From: Zunongwangia sp. HGR-M22
GTDB lineage: Bacteria > Bacteroidota > Bacteroidia > Flavobacteriales > Flavobacteriaceae
NCBI RefSeq assembly: GCF_027594425.1
Contig: NZ_CP115159.1
Span: 1,725,001-1,789,000, forward strand
Reading direction: 5' to 3'
DNA: 64,000 nucleotides
Positions 1 through 7,926 of this stretch are shown here, in pieces (position 1 is the first letter of the stretch; every line of letters begins with the position of its first letter). Position numbers and translations under genes: made by a program. The notes below the pieces were generated by a model. That model had not been told where the DNA came from. It worked only from the letters and a program-made list of their open reading frames with translations, and searched no databases.

Positions 1-399
1 GACAAGAAGAAAGTTGAAGCTCAACTTAAAAAGGCGGAAGGTGCATTACAATCTGCGCTATTAAAAACTGAAGAAAACGCAGAGTTATTAGTGTTGGAAG
101 CATTGATTTATACGGTGAAAATTACTCAAAATCCCATGATTAACGGACAAAAATATATGCCGAAAATCAATGAAATTTATGCAAAAGCTGAAAAATTTGA
201 GCCAAACAATCCACGGGTGAAGTTTGAAAAAGCGCAATTTGCCATGGGGAGCGCAAAATTCTTTGGAAACGATCTTGCACCGATTTGCAAAGATATTGAG
301 ACTTCTATCGTCCTTTTTGAAGAATTTGAAAACGATACACCATTTTACCCGAACTGGGGAAAAGATCAGGCTATAAAAGCTTTGAAAAGTTGCCAGTAA
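1..399 (+). CDS. TPR-like protein, 3' part only
   Basis: The reading frame is open from the first base of the window to a TAA at 397-399, so the 5' end lies outside. The visible 132 residues are mainly helical, charged and without a membrane segment. Phrases such as 'AEKFEPNNPRVKFEKAQ' have the spacing of a tetratricopeptide repeat helix pair, in which proteins are scored as position in a cell-like sequence of units. I infer a TPR-like scaffold or periplasmic protein; the missing N-terminus would decide whether it has a signal peptide. It is followed after 59 bases by the kinase operon on the same strand, with no clear terminator between them. No specific function can be given. Confidence 0.6.
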   Translation, partial: DKKKVEAQLKKAEGALQSALLKTEENAELLVLEALIYTVKITQNPMINGQKYMPKINEIYAKAEKFEPNNPRVKFEKAQFAMGSAKFFGNDLAPICKDIETSIVLFEEFENDTPFYPNWGKDQAIKALKSCQ

Positions 400-458
400 T
401 AAATCAGATAGAGTGTAATTAAAATTTATAGTATTTTTAGAATCATAACATTTCGCTT

Positions 459-1796
459 ATGCAAAGTTTACTTAAAATTTTCAAGATCAGTATTGTTGTA
501 TGTATTCTGGTTTTTGTTATTAACTTAATATTTAATGATTTTGATATCGATTTTTTTCGAGATATAAAAAACTGGGGAGTGATGGTTTTTTATAGTGTAT
601 CGATCACTATCGTTAATGTTTTGTATGCCGATCTTTTTGAAAAATATGTTGGTTGGGAAAATGCAGGAACAAGGCGAATATTCTATTCGGCCTTAGGTGC
701 CATTATAGTTACACTTGTTGCTTATTTTTTGTGTAGGTTAATACATCTTGTGTGGCTTGTGCCCACAAAAACAATAGCCCAGTTTGTTAGCGAAGAAAAA
801 TTAAGATATTATTTATTCCCTCTTTTGTTTAGTACCGCAATAACCCTGTTTTTTCATTTGATTTATCTTTTTAGGGCGCGACAGGAAGAAAAAATGAAGG
901 AGCAAAAAATTATAGCGGGTACAGCAACCTCAAGATTCGATGCGCTTAAAAACCAACTAGATCCTCATTTTTTATTTAACAGCTTAAATGTGCTAAGCTC
1001 TTTGATTGATGAAGATCCAGAAAAGGCACAGAAATTCACCGGTTCTCTTTCCAAAGTCTATCGCTACGTTTTAGAGCAAAAAAGTAAGGAATTGGTCACA
1101 ATAGAAGAAGAGCTGAAATTCGCCAATGTGTATATGAATCTATTGAAGATGCGGTTTGAGGATTCTATTATCTATAATTTTCCTGAAAAATTAACGAATC
1201 CTGAGGCTAAGGTGGTTCCGCTTTCTCTTCAATTATTATTAGAAAATACCGTAAAACACAACAAGATCACCCCAGATTCTCCATTGGTGATTACTATTTA
1301 CGAGGCAGATAAAATTTTGGTAGTTAAAAACAACCTTCAGCCAAAAGAAATTTTAAGAAATGGTAGCGGTGTTGGTCTCGCAAATATTAAGGAACGCTAT
1401 AATTTACTTACCGAAAGAACCATGGAGATCATTAAAACTGAGGATGAATTTATGGTACGTCTTCCATTATTAACTAAAAAAACTAATCAAAAACCAATCA
1501 TTAAAACTGAAAATATGAAAAGTTTAGAACTAGAAAATAAAGATTATTTAAACGCTAAAGAGCAGGTTAAAAAAGAAAAAGATTTTTATGGGAACTTAAC
1601 TTCATATTGTATTATAATTCCTGTTTTAGCGGTTTTCAATTATTTGACTACAGATTTTTTCTGGGTGTTATTTCCGGCTTTAGGTTGGGGACTGGGACTT
1701 CTCTTTCATGGTCTTTCAGCCTTTAATTATAGTCCATTTTTAGGAAGAAAGTGGGAAGAGCGTAAGATTAGAGAAATAATGAATAAAGAAGATTAA
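459..1796 (+). CDS. LytS/YehU-type sensor histidine kinase fused to a C-terminal 2TM domain
   Basis: Inner-membrane sensor kinase of 445 residues. Four hydrophobic segments occupy roughly residues 5-140. The His_kinase (PF06580-type) box follows, with LDPHFLFNSLN and the phospho-acceptor candidate His170. The ATPase part shows LLLENTVKHN (N box) and GVGLANIKERY (G box). After about residue 355 a second unit begins: a charged helix, two hydrophobic segments and the ending WEERKIREIMNKED. This unit is the same 2TM module found as free-standing proteins in the next two genes. Gaps to the following genes are 8, 15 and 9 bases, so this is one operon ending in a LytTR regulator, the likely partner. 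The stimulus is unknown. A kinase ending in a 2TM unit is the unusual point here. Confidence 0.92.
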   Translation: MQSLLKIFKISIVVCILVFVINLIFNDFDIDFFRDIKNWGVMVFYSVSITIVNVLYADLFEKYVGWENAGTRRIFYSALGAIIVTLVAYFLCRLIHLVWLVPTKTIAQFVSEEKLRYYLFPLLFSTAITLFFHLIYLFRARQEEKMKEQKIIAGTATSRFDALKNQLDPHFLFNSLNVLSSLIDEDPEKAQKFTGSLSKVYRYVLEQKSKELVTIEEELKFANVYMNLLKMRFEDSIIYNFPEKLTNPEAKVVPLSLQLLLENTVKHNKITPDSPLVITIYEADKILVVKNNLQPKEILRNGSGVGLANIKERYNLLTERTMEIIKTEDEFMVRLPLLTKKTNQKPIIKTENMKSLELENKDYLNAKEQVKKEKDFYGNLTSYCIIIPVLAVFNYLTTDFFWVLFPALGWGLGLLFHGLSAFNYSPFLGRKWEERKIREIMNKED

Positions 1797-1804
1797 AATA
1801 CGCG

Positions 1805-2077
1805 ATGAGAAATTCAGAAGAAAAATATCTTTCGGCGCGGGAAAAAATGAGAAATATTAAAAAGTTCTATGCTCATGCGATATCCTTTATTCTCTTTAAT
1901 ATTGTTTTTTTAAGTTTAAACTATTACGAAAACTACATCGAATTTCCGGAGGTTTTATGGGGAACTTTTGGTTGGAGCATAGGTTTAGCTTTTGATTATA
2001 TGCAAGCATTTGATAAAAATCCGTTTTTAAGGAAGGGCTGGGAAGAACGCAAAATGAAAGAAATATTGGATAAATAA
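1805..2077 (+). CDS. 2TM domain protein (first free copy)
   Basis: Small membrane protein of 90 residues made almost entirely of one 2TM module: a charged N-terminal helix (EEKYLSAREKMRNIKKFYAH), two hydrophobic segments around residues 25-40 and 50-65, then a conserved tail with FDKNPFL and WEERKMKEIL. It closely matches the last 90 residues of the upstream kinase and the next gene. Family knowledge: 2TM domains (PF13239 type) are frequent in Bacteroidota beside LytTR systems, with no settled function. I infer an accessory membrane component that may hetero-oligomerise with the kinase through the shared module. Confidence 0.85.
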   Translation: MRNSEEKYLSAREKMRNIKKFYAHAISFILFNIVFLSLNYYENYIEFPEVLWGTFGWSIGLAFDYMQAFDKNPFLRKGWEERKMKEILDK

Positions 2078-2092
2078 AGATAATTATAGATC

Positions 2093-2389
2093 ATGCAAAA
2101 TTCAGAAGAAAAATATATAGAAGCACGTAAAAAGGTAAAAAAGATAAAAGATTTTTATACACACTTAATGGTGTTCATCCTAGTAAATCTCTTTTTATTC
2201 GGTGTAAATTGGTACACTATCGATCTACAATATCCTTGGTTTTTGTGGGTTTTATTTGGATGGGGAATAGGTTTGGCTTTCGATTATCTGAAAGCTTTTG
2301 ACAAAAATCCAATGTTCAATAAAGATTGGGAAGAGCGCAAGATCAATGAATACATGAATAAAGAACGTGAACAGCAGCGTTGGGAATAA
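2093..2389 (+). CDS. 2TM domain protein (second free copy)
   Basis: Membrane protein of 98 residues with the same plan as its upstream neighbour: charged helix (EEKYIEARKKVKKIKDFY), two hydrophobic segments, then GWGIGLAFDYLKAFDKNP and WEERKINEYMNKE. It is closer to the preceding free copy than to the kinase-fused copy in the FDKNP segment, which suggests serial tandem duplication. It is translated 15 bases after the first copy and 9 bases before the response regulator. The role is not known; a modulator of the kinase or a membrane anchor for the signalling complex is an inference from position. Confidence 0.85.
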   Translation: MQNSEEKYIEARKKVKKIKDFYTHLMVFILVNLFLFGVNWYTIDLQYPWFLWVLFGWGIGLAFDYLKAFDKNPMFNKDWEERKINEYMNKEREQQRWE

Positions 2390-2398
2390 ATTACATAA

Positions 2399-3151
2399 AT
2401 GAAAATAGTTATCGTAGAAGATGAGAAGCCGGCCGCACGACGGTTAAATCGTTTACTGAATAAAAAAGGCTTAGAAGTAGAAGTTATGCTGCATTCTGTA
2501 GCTGAAGGCATTTCTTGGTTTTCTGAAAATGAGCATCCAGATCTTATATTTTTGGATATACAGCTTAGTGACGGATTATCGTTTGAAATTTTTGAAGCCG
2601 TAAAGGTGAAAAGTGCTATTATTTTTACCACCGCTTACGACGAATATGCGCTTAAAGCATTTAAACTTAATAGTGTAGACTATTTACTGAAACCGATTGA
2701 TGATGAAGAATTAGATGAAGCAATTGATAAATTTGAAAATACATTTCAATCTAAATCGGTCAAACTAAATGTAGATGATTTTAGAAATCTGCTTAGTTTA
2801 TCTTCCTCTGATAATTACAAATCCAGATTCACTATTCAGGTTGGGCAGCATCTAAAAATTATAGATATAGAGGAAGTAGTTTGTTTTTATTCTGAAAATA
2901 AAGCAACTTATATTCACAATAAAGAGGGTAGATCTTATTTAATGGATTTGTCCCTAGAACAACTTGAAAAAGAGCTAAATCCCAAGCTGTTTTTCAGAAT
3001 TAATAGAAAGTGTATTGTTCAATTAAAAGCTATTAAAGATATTATCTCGTACACAAATTCGAGGTTAGAACTGAAACTTACGAACTTCAATGAATTTCAA
3101 ATGATTGTAAGTAGAGAGCGCGTTAAGGATTTCAAGAATTGGATTTCTTAA
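2399..3151 (+). CDS. LytTR-family response regulator
   Basis: Response regulator of 250 residues. The receiver domain (about 1-120) has the acidic pocket Glu7-Asp8, the phospho-acceptor Asp53 in LIFLDIQLSDG and the conserved Lys98 in YLLKPID. A LytTR DNA-binding domain (about 145-248) ends the protein, with typical phrases FYSENKATYIH and FFRINRKCIVQL. It is the last gene of the kinase/2TM/2TM operon and the probable phosphorylation target of that kinase. LytTR proteins bind paired direct repeats; I could not identify such sites here. The ATG lies 9 bases after the upstream stop. Confidence 0.95.
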   Translation: MKIVIVEDEKPAARRLNRLLNKKGLEVEVMLHSVAEGISWFSENEHPDLIFLDIQLSDGLSFEIFEAVKVKSAIIFTTAYDEYALKAFKLNSVDYLLKPIDDEELDEAIDKFENTFQSKSVKLNVDDFRNLLSLSSSDNYKSRFTIQVGQHLKIIDIEEVVCFYSENKATYIHNKEGRSYLMDLSLEQLEKELNPKLFFRINRKCIVQLKAIKDIISYTNSRLELKLTNFNEFQMIVSRERVKDFKNWIS

Positions 3152-3185
3152 TAAATGCTTCTTAAATGTTAAAAATCAAACTTTT

Positions 3186-3205
3186 AAAAACCGCTATGGT
3201 TTTTT
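3186..3205 (+). terminator. Putative terminator after the LytTR gene
   Basis: A 7-bp stem (AAAAACC / GGTTTTT) with a 5-nt loop, followed by further T residues, lies 34 bases after the LytTR stop. It is short and A/T-rich, so it may only be partly effective. Two further hairpins follow downstream and may assist. Confidence 0.5.
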
Positions 3206-3220
3206 ATACGTAAATATAAA

Positions 3221-3341
3221 TGAGAAGCAAAGTGAGAAATGCTTCTCAGGCTTGAATCATTTTTTTTGGTCGAATTTTTGGTTTGAGTTTTTGATTTTTT
3301 TTGGTTGGTTAGAATGAAAGGCTTGCTTCGGCAAGCCTTTC
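3221..3341. repeat. Two inverted repeats, one with a UUCG-type loop
   Basis: In the 275-base gap between convergent transcription units there are two more hairpins. TGAGAAGCA at 3221-3229 pairs with TGCTTCTCA at 3240-3248. GAAAGGCTTGC at 3316-3326 pairs with GCAAGCCTTTC at 3331-3341 around a TTCG loop. The second is an 11-bp perfect stem capped, on the plus strand, by a stable UUCG tetraloop. It lacks a T tract, so it may protect an mRNA 3' end rather than terminate. No gene is seen in the gap. Confidence 0.6.
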
Positions 3342-3373
3342 AGTTTGTCTGAAAAGAATGATAAACACCTATG

Positions 3374-3402
3374 AAAAAAGCCCGGCAATTGCCGGGCTTT
3401 TT
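3374..3402 (-). terminator. Strong terminator of the anti-sigma gene
   Basis: AAAAAAGCCCGGCAATTGCCGGGCTTTTT forms a G+C-rich, fully self-complementary hairpin with A and T tracts on either side. It lies just past the stop of the minus-strand anti-sigma gene and can work in both directions, so it also insulates against read-through from the LytTR operon. Confidence 0.85.
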
Positions 3403-3426
3403 AATTTTATAAAATTAAATACAATC

Positions 3427-4233
3427 TTAAGGAGCAGCAACTGTCCCTAAAACATATAATTGATCCATGGTTGGCGTTTCACTGCCACCTTCTGGCTCTA
3501 GCGTAATACCAAAGGCTTCAGATTGATTTACATTTTGTAGACTAAAGATTTTATTTTCATCGCTAGCAAAATCATCTAATAATCCTAAACTGGTAGGAGT
3601 GAGCGGTTGCATTGTTAAAGACCAAACCTGATAAACCTTACCCCTTGGAGGTTCTGGTAAACCTTTAGCATCAATATATGCAGTATTATCTATATCGTTC
3701 CAATACACAGTTGCGTAAGCATCAGAAAAACCTTCCTGGCCCTGTAATGGTATTCTCGAGATATTATTATCTCTTATTGCTGCTAAAATTTGTTTGGTAT
3801 TTTCAGCTTCGTCACGTATATCTGCGATTTGCTGTTCAATAATACTGTTTTTCGTTTCAGCTTCAGTTAAAGATTTTCTAAGTTCACTATTTTGTTGGAA
3901 TAAAAAGAATAGTCCGATCAAGAATACTAAACTTGCGGCCCATCCTATATAATTAACCCATCTTGTGCGTTGGCTACTTTCAGGGCTTAATTGCCTTACT
4001 GGAGTACGTGAAGATAATTTAGATTTTAAGGTCGACAATAGCGCTTCCGGACTGTATGGTGCAATACCGGCGGCTAATTTTTGTAAGGCATCTTCAATTT
4101 CTTCAACTTCTTTTTCTACTTCAGGGTATTCTTTTAATACCGCCGTTACTTCTCGACTTTCTTGGTCTGTAAGTGCGCCGTAAACATAAAGTTCCAGAAT
4201 TCCAGATGATATATATTCTTCGATCTCAGCCAT
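3427..4233 (-). CDS. RskA-like anti-sigma factor
   Basis: Anti-sigma factor of 268 residues. The N-terminal ~90 residues are acidic and helical (SGILELYVYGALTDQES..., EVTAVLKEYPEVEKEVEEIE) and should bind the sigma factor in the cytoplasm. A single membrane segment follows near 92-112, then a short periplasmic coiled coil (LRKSLTEAETKNSIIEQQI). The C-terminal RskA-type domain contains GLPEPPRGKVYQVWSL and ends LYVLGTVAAP. No zinc-finger HxxxCxxC is visible. Its ATG overlaps the sigma stop by one base (TAATG on the coding strand), so translation is probably coupled. The signal that releases sigma is not evident. Confidence 0.9.
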   Translation of the reverse strand: MAEIEEYISSGILELYVYGALTDQESREVTAVLKEYPEVEKEVEEIEDALQKLAAGIAPYSPEALLSTLKSKLSSRTPVRQLSPESSQRTRWVNYIGWAASLVFLIGLFFLFQQNSELRKSLTEAETKNSIIEQQIADIRDEAENTKQILAAIRDNNISRIPLQGQEGFSDAYATVYWNDIDNTAYIDAKGLPEPPRGKVYQVWSLTMQPLTPTSLGLLDDFASDENKIFSLQNVNQSEAFGITLEPEGGSETPTMDQLYVLGTVAAP

Positions 4234-4763
4234 TAGTTTCCTACAATTTCTCTTAATTTATTTATACAGGCTCTATTTCTGGTTTTTACAGTTCCCAGGG
4301 GCATTTCCAATTCTTCAGCGGTTTCTTTTTGAGTATATCCTTTGAAGAATAATAGGTCGATTAATTTTTTACAAACTGGCTTTAGAACTTCAATATATTT
4401 TTTCAATCCTATAGCGTCTATAGTAGCACTAAAATTAGTTTTTGATTCTAATATATTTACGAAATTATCTGCAGCTAGGTTTTGTCGTTTATTTTTAAAG
4501 CTTTTTGACCGTATTTTATCTATAGATGCATTTCTTGCAATGTTTAGTACCCAAGTGAAAAAACGGCCTTTACTAGAATCGTAAGAGGCTGCATTTTCCC
4601 ATATTTTCATGAATACATCCTGTAAAACTTCTTCGGCAACATCTTTTTCACCGATAATACTAAAAATTATTCCATAAGTACTTTCTGAGTAGAGCTGGTA
4701 AATACGCTCAAAGGCTTTTTGATTCCCTTTTTGTAACTCAAGAATAAGCTCATCCTGCTGCAT
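4233..4763 (-). CDS. ECF RNA polymerase sigma factor
   Basis: Sigma-70 family factor of 176 residues. Region 2 (about 10-80) has the core-binding and -10-recognition phrases AEEVLQDVFMKIWENA and FFTWVLNIARNASIDKIRS. Region 4 (about 115-172) has a helix-turn-helix in GYTQKETAEELEMPLGTVKTRNRACINKLRE. The size and lack of regions 1 and 3 place it in the ECF group. It is first in a two-gene operon with its presumed anti-sigma, coupled by a one-base overlap. The likely target set includes its own promoter, but no repeat of an upstream motif was identified in this window. Confidence 0.93.
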   Translation of the reverse strand: MQQDELILELQKGNQKAFERIYQLYSESTYGIIFSIIGEKDVAEEVLQDVFMKIWENAASYDSSKGRFFTWVLNIARNASIDKIRSKSFKNKRQNLAADNFVNILESKTNFSATIDAIGLKKYIEVLKPVCKKLIDLLFFKGYTQKETAEELEMPLGTVKTRNRACINKLREIVGN

Positions 4764-4802
4764 AAATCTGAATGTGGTTAGTTTCTTTAAAAATATATAA
4801 AA

Positions 4803-4838
4803 AAATAAAAGCAGCTATATGAATAGCTGCTTTTATTT
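4803..4838 (-). terminator. Terminator of the superoxide dismutase gene
   Basis: A 16-bp perfect stem centred on GCAGCTAT / ATAGCTGC with a 4-nt loop starts 27 bases after the dismutase stop. The A tract on its left becomes a T tract on the minus strand. It separates the dismutase from the sigma gene downstream. Confidence 0.85.
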
Positions 4839-4864
4839 AAAATATTGTAGTATTTCTACTAAAA

Positions 4865-5476
4865 TTATTTCATCTCAATAACTCCACATCCTACACGAGT
4901 ACCAGCGGCACCTGAAGGTTGAGAAGTAAAATCGTCCACACCATCATGTACGATAATTGCTTTTCCTAGAATATCTTTAGTATCATCTCCACATCCTATA
5001 CACCACTCATCTGTAGTTACTGTAATTGTTCCTTTTCCGCTAGAATCTACCTCAAAGTTTCCAATATCTCCTTTGTGGTATCCTTCTTCAGATCCCCATT
5101 TACCATGAGGCTCGTTAGTAGGATTCCAGTGTCCGCCTGCTGAAGTTCCATCTGCTGCAGAACAGTCGGCTTTTTGGTGAATATGGATTGCATGTTTACC
5201 TTCTGAAAGTCCCATGATAGTTGCTTCCATAGTTACTTCACCGTTTTCTTCAGTAAAAGTCACTTCTCCGGAAAGATCGCTATCACTTTTAGGCTCTAAT
5301 GTTACCATAACTTCTTTTTTCTCAGAAGAATCAGCATCGTTATCTTCGTCCATTTCAGAAGTCATTTCTGTGTTTTGATCATCTACTTCTACTTCTTCGT
5401 TATCTTTTTTCTCGTTTTTACAACTAGTAATAAAAAGTGAAGCGCAGAATAGTAGCGATAAGCTAATACGTTTCAT
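4865..5476 (-). CDS. sodC: Cu/Zn superoxide dismutase, lipoprotein
   Basis: Envelope-anchored enzyme converting superoxide to oxygen and hydrogen peroxide. I start at the ATG at 5474-5476, giving 203 residues and the lipoprotein signal MKRISLSLLFCASLFITSC; a longer frame to 5536 adds 20 unlikely residues. A very acidic Asp/Glu linker follows the Cys. The dismutase domain shows the copper histidines in HAIHIHQKADCS, the zinc loop GGHWNPTNEPHGKW and HKGDIGNF, and the C-terminal signature VHDGVDDF...GAAGTRVGCGVI. All expected ligands look present. It is monocistronic. The nearby ECF pair could relate to envelope stress, but this is only proximity. Confidence 0.93.
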   Translation of the reverse strand: MKRISLSLLFCASLFITSCKNEKKDNEEVEVDDQNTEMTSEMDEDNDADSSEKKEVMVTLEPKSDSDLSGEVTFTEENGEVTMEATIMGLSEGKHAIHIHQKADCSAADGTSAGGHWNPTNEPHGKWGSEEGYHKGDIGNFEVDSSGKGTITVTTDEWCIGCGDDTKDILGKAIIVHDGVDDFTSQPSGAAGTRVGCGVIEMK

Positions 5477-5700
5477 AATAATGATTGGTTTTGTGATTAT
5501 AGGTACTAAAGTACTTTGAATATAGTGCTTTCGCAAAGATTTAAGTATAGCTTAACATTGCGAAGGTTCAATATTCACCTGCATTCATCATTTGTTTAGA
5601 AATTAATAATACAAAATGTTTAGAGTTAACTGTTGTAAAATTAACGCAATTAAAACTATTAACGATCTTCTTATTACTGCTTATGTTTAATTGAAATTTA

Positions 5701-6753
5701 TTAAATTCCTAAAATGGATTTCAAGCGATTTTGATCGATTTCGGATCCTGCAAAATCGTCAAATTTTTTCTGAGTAGCTTCAATAATATGTTTTTGTATA
5801 AAAGGAGCTCCTTCTTTAGCTCCTTGTTCTGGTGATTTTATACAGCATTCCCATTCCATTACCGCCCAAATATCGCATCCATATTGAGTTAATTTAGAGA
5901 AAATAGTTTTAAAATCTACCTGCCCATCGCCGGGGTGGCGATATCTACCTGCGCGGTTTACCCAATCGTTATAACCACCAAAACTTCCTTTTTTTCCGGT
6001 AGGATTAAACTCTGCATCTTTCACATGAAACATTTTGATGAATTCATGATAGTGATCGATATAGGTTAAATAATCTAATTGCTGAAGAACAAAGTGACTT
6101 GGATCGTAAAGAAGATTTACTCTTTTATGATTATTGGTTTCAGCTAAAAAGCGTTCGAATGTGTCGCCGTCGTGGAGATCTTCACCAGGATGGATTTCGT
6201 AACAAAGATCCACTCCGTTTTCATCAAAAGTATCCAGGATAGGTAACCAGCGATTTGCTAACTCTTTAAATCCAAGTTCTACAAGACCATCTGGTCTTTG
6301 TGGCCATGGGTGGGCGGTATGCCATAAAAGCGAGCCACTAAATGTACCGTGCACATCTAAACCAAAATTCCTACTGGCTTTCGCGGCACTTTTAAGTTGT
6401 TCTACTGCCCATTGCGTTCTGGCTTTTGGATTACCTTTATATTCATCTGGAGCAAAATTATCGAACATAATGTCGTAGGCCGGATGTACAGCAACTAGTT
6501 GTCCCTGTAGATGTGTACAAAGTTCGGTGATTTCTAATCCATAAGATTCCACTTTCCCCTTAAGCTCATCGCAATAAGTTTTACTTTCTCCGGCTTTATT
6601 AAGATCGATCAAAGCTGACTCCCAAGTTGGGATTTGTATTCCTTTATATCCTAAATCTGCTGCCCATTTACAAAGACCGTCTAAGCTATTAAATGGAGCT
6701 TTAGAATCCATAAATTGAGCTAAATAAACCGCAGGTCCTTTTATAGTTTTCAT
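5701..6753 (-). CDS. Sugar phosphate isomerase/epimerase-like TIM-barrel protein
   Basis: Cytoplasmic protein of 350 residues of the xylose-isomerase-like TIM-barrel family (AP_endonuc_2 fold). Metal-ligand phrases are visible in order: YEIHPGE, LLYDPSH, MFHVKDAEF and VMEWEC. No signal peptide is present. It is last in a four-gene minus-strand operon (gaps of 18, 15 and 14 bases) with a Gfo/Idh/MocA oxidoreductase, a permease and another isomerase-like lipoprotein. In such loci these barrels isomerise, epimerise or cleave keto-sugars; the precise substrate cannot be read from sequence. Confidence 0.88.
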   Translation of the reverse strand: MKTIKGPAVYLAQFMDSKAPFNSLDGLCKWAADLGYKGIQIPTWESALIDLNKAGESKTYCDELKGKVESYGLEITELCTHLQGQLVAVHPAYDIMFDNFAPDEYKGNPKARTQWAVEQLKSAAKASRNFGLDVHGTFSGSLLWHTAHPWPQRPDGLVELGFKELANRWLPILDTFDENGVDLCYEIHPGEDLHDGDTFERFLAETNNHKRVNLLYDPSHFVLQQLDYLTYIDHYHEFIKMFHVKDAEFNPTGKKGSFGGYNDWVNRAGRYRHPGDGQVDFKTIFSKLTQYGCDIWAVMEWECCIKSPEQGAKEGAPFIQKHIIEATQKKFDDFAGSEIDQNRLKSILGI

Positions 6754-6771
6754 TAGTTAGTTTTTTGAAGG

Positions 6772-7911
6772 TTAATTATCTATGTTTACCCAAACATTAC
6801 CATTTTTATGGCTTTCTACTGCTTTTTCGATAAAATTCATTCCGCGTAAACCATCGTTAATCGTTGGATATTCGCCATCAAAAATTTTTTCACCTAAAAT
6901 AGCTTTAGCAACACCGTGATAAATATTTCCCATAGAATCGAAAATTCCTTCAGGATGTCCCGGTGGTAATTTGGTTGCTCCTAAAGAAAAGTCACTGTTG
7001 TAAGCATGTCCCGGTTTTAGAACTTGTAATGGCTTATTTTCTTCTAAAAAATATAGATAATTAGGATTTTCCTGTTCCCATTTAATACCAGCTTTATCAC
7101 CATACACTTTTACCGTAAAGTTATTTTCTTCGCCGGTAGCGATCTGGCTTGCTCTAAGCACTCCCTTAATTTGATCTTCAAATCGTAATAGAACTGTACC
7201 ATCGATATCCATTGAATTATCCTCGTACAGGTAATTGAGATCTGCAAGGATCTTTTTAACCTCCATACCAGTAACATATTCGATCATATCGTAAGCATGT
7301 GTACCAATGTCACCAATACAGCAACTGATTCCAGATTTTTCTGGATCTAAGCGCCAAATGTTATTACGCTGTTCTTTATCATGGATGATAGGATTGATCC
7401 ATCCCTGATAGTACTGAACATCGATCTTCTGAATTTTGCCAAGCTTTCCTGAGGTGATCATTTCTCGCATTTGGCGCACCATTGGGTAGCCAGTATACGT
7501 ATAAGTGACAGCAAAAACTTTCCCTGCTTTATCTGTAACTTCTTTAAGAATTTGAGCTTTTTTCAAAGTCGTGGTCATTGGTTTTTCACAGATCACGTGA
7601 AATCCACCTTCCACGAGCTGTTTTGCCATAGGAAAATGGAGAAAGTTTGGGGTAAGTACTGAAACGACCTGTATTCTATCCTCTTCTGGTAATTTGTTTT
7701 CTTGTGCTATAAGATCCTCCAAATTTGAGTAAATGCGATCTGTACCAATACCAAGATCTTCAGCGAATCTTTTACTTTCATCGAAATCTGTATTGAAAGC
7801 ACCACCTACAACTTCAAACATATCGAACATTGAAGAGGCAACACGGTGCAATACGCCAATTAATGAATCACTACCACCACCAAGGATGCCTAGTTTTATT
7901 TTCTTTCCCAT
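6772..7911 (-). CDS. Gfo/Idh/MocA family NAD(P)-dependent oxidoreductase
   Basis: Protein of 379 residues with an N-terminal Rossmann fold: GILGGGSDSLIG near residues 8-19 in the dinucleotide-binding position, and HVICEKPMTTT with the conserved EKP lysine. The C-terminal domain has GDIGTHAYDMIEYV, containing the His and Asp typical of this family's active site. These enzymes oxidise or reduce a sugar or cyclitol hydroxyl using NAD(H) or NADP(H). No export signal is seen, so it acts in the cytoplasm. The operon neighbours suggest that it works on the same imported or oxidised sugar as the TIM-barrel proteins. Confidence 0.92.
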   Translation of the reverse strand: MGKKIKLGILGGGSDSLIGVLHRVASSMFDMFEVVGGAFNTDFDESKRFAEDLGIGTDRIYSNLEDLIAQENKLPEEDRIQVVSVLTPNFLHFPMAKQLVEGGFHVICEKPMTTTLKKAQILKEVTDKAGKVFAVTYTYTGYPMVRQMREMITSGKLGKIQKIDVQYYQGWINPIIHDKEQRNNIWRLDPEKSGISCCIGDIGTHAYDMIEYVTGMEVKKILADLNYLYEDNSMDIDGTVLLRFEDQIKGVLRASQIATGEENNFTVKVYGDKAGIKWEQENPNYLYFLEENKPLQVLKPGHAYNSDFSLGATKLPPGHPEGIFDSMGNIYHGVAKAILGEKIFDGEYPTINDGLRGMNFIEKAVESHKNGNVWVNIDN

Positions 7912-7926
7912 TCTATTTTTTAAATT

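Noticed and set aside
2284-2631. Minus-strand open frame of 115 codons
   Set aside because: It overlaps the second 2TM gene and the LytTR receiver domain, both clear; Ser-rich shadow.
5477-5536. 20-residue upstream extension of the dismutase
   Set aside because: It would put the lipoprotein signal inside the protein; the internal ATG gives a normal signal sequence.
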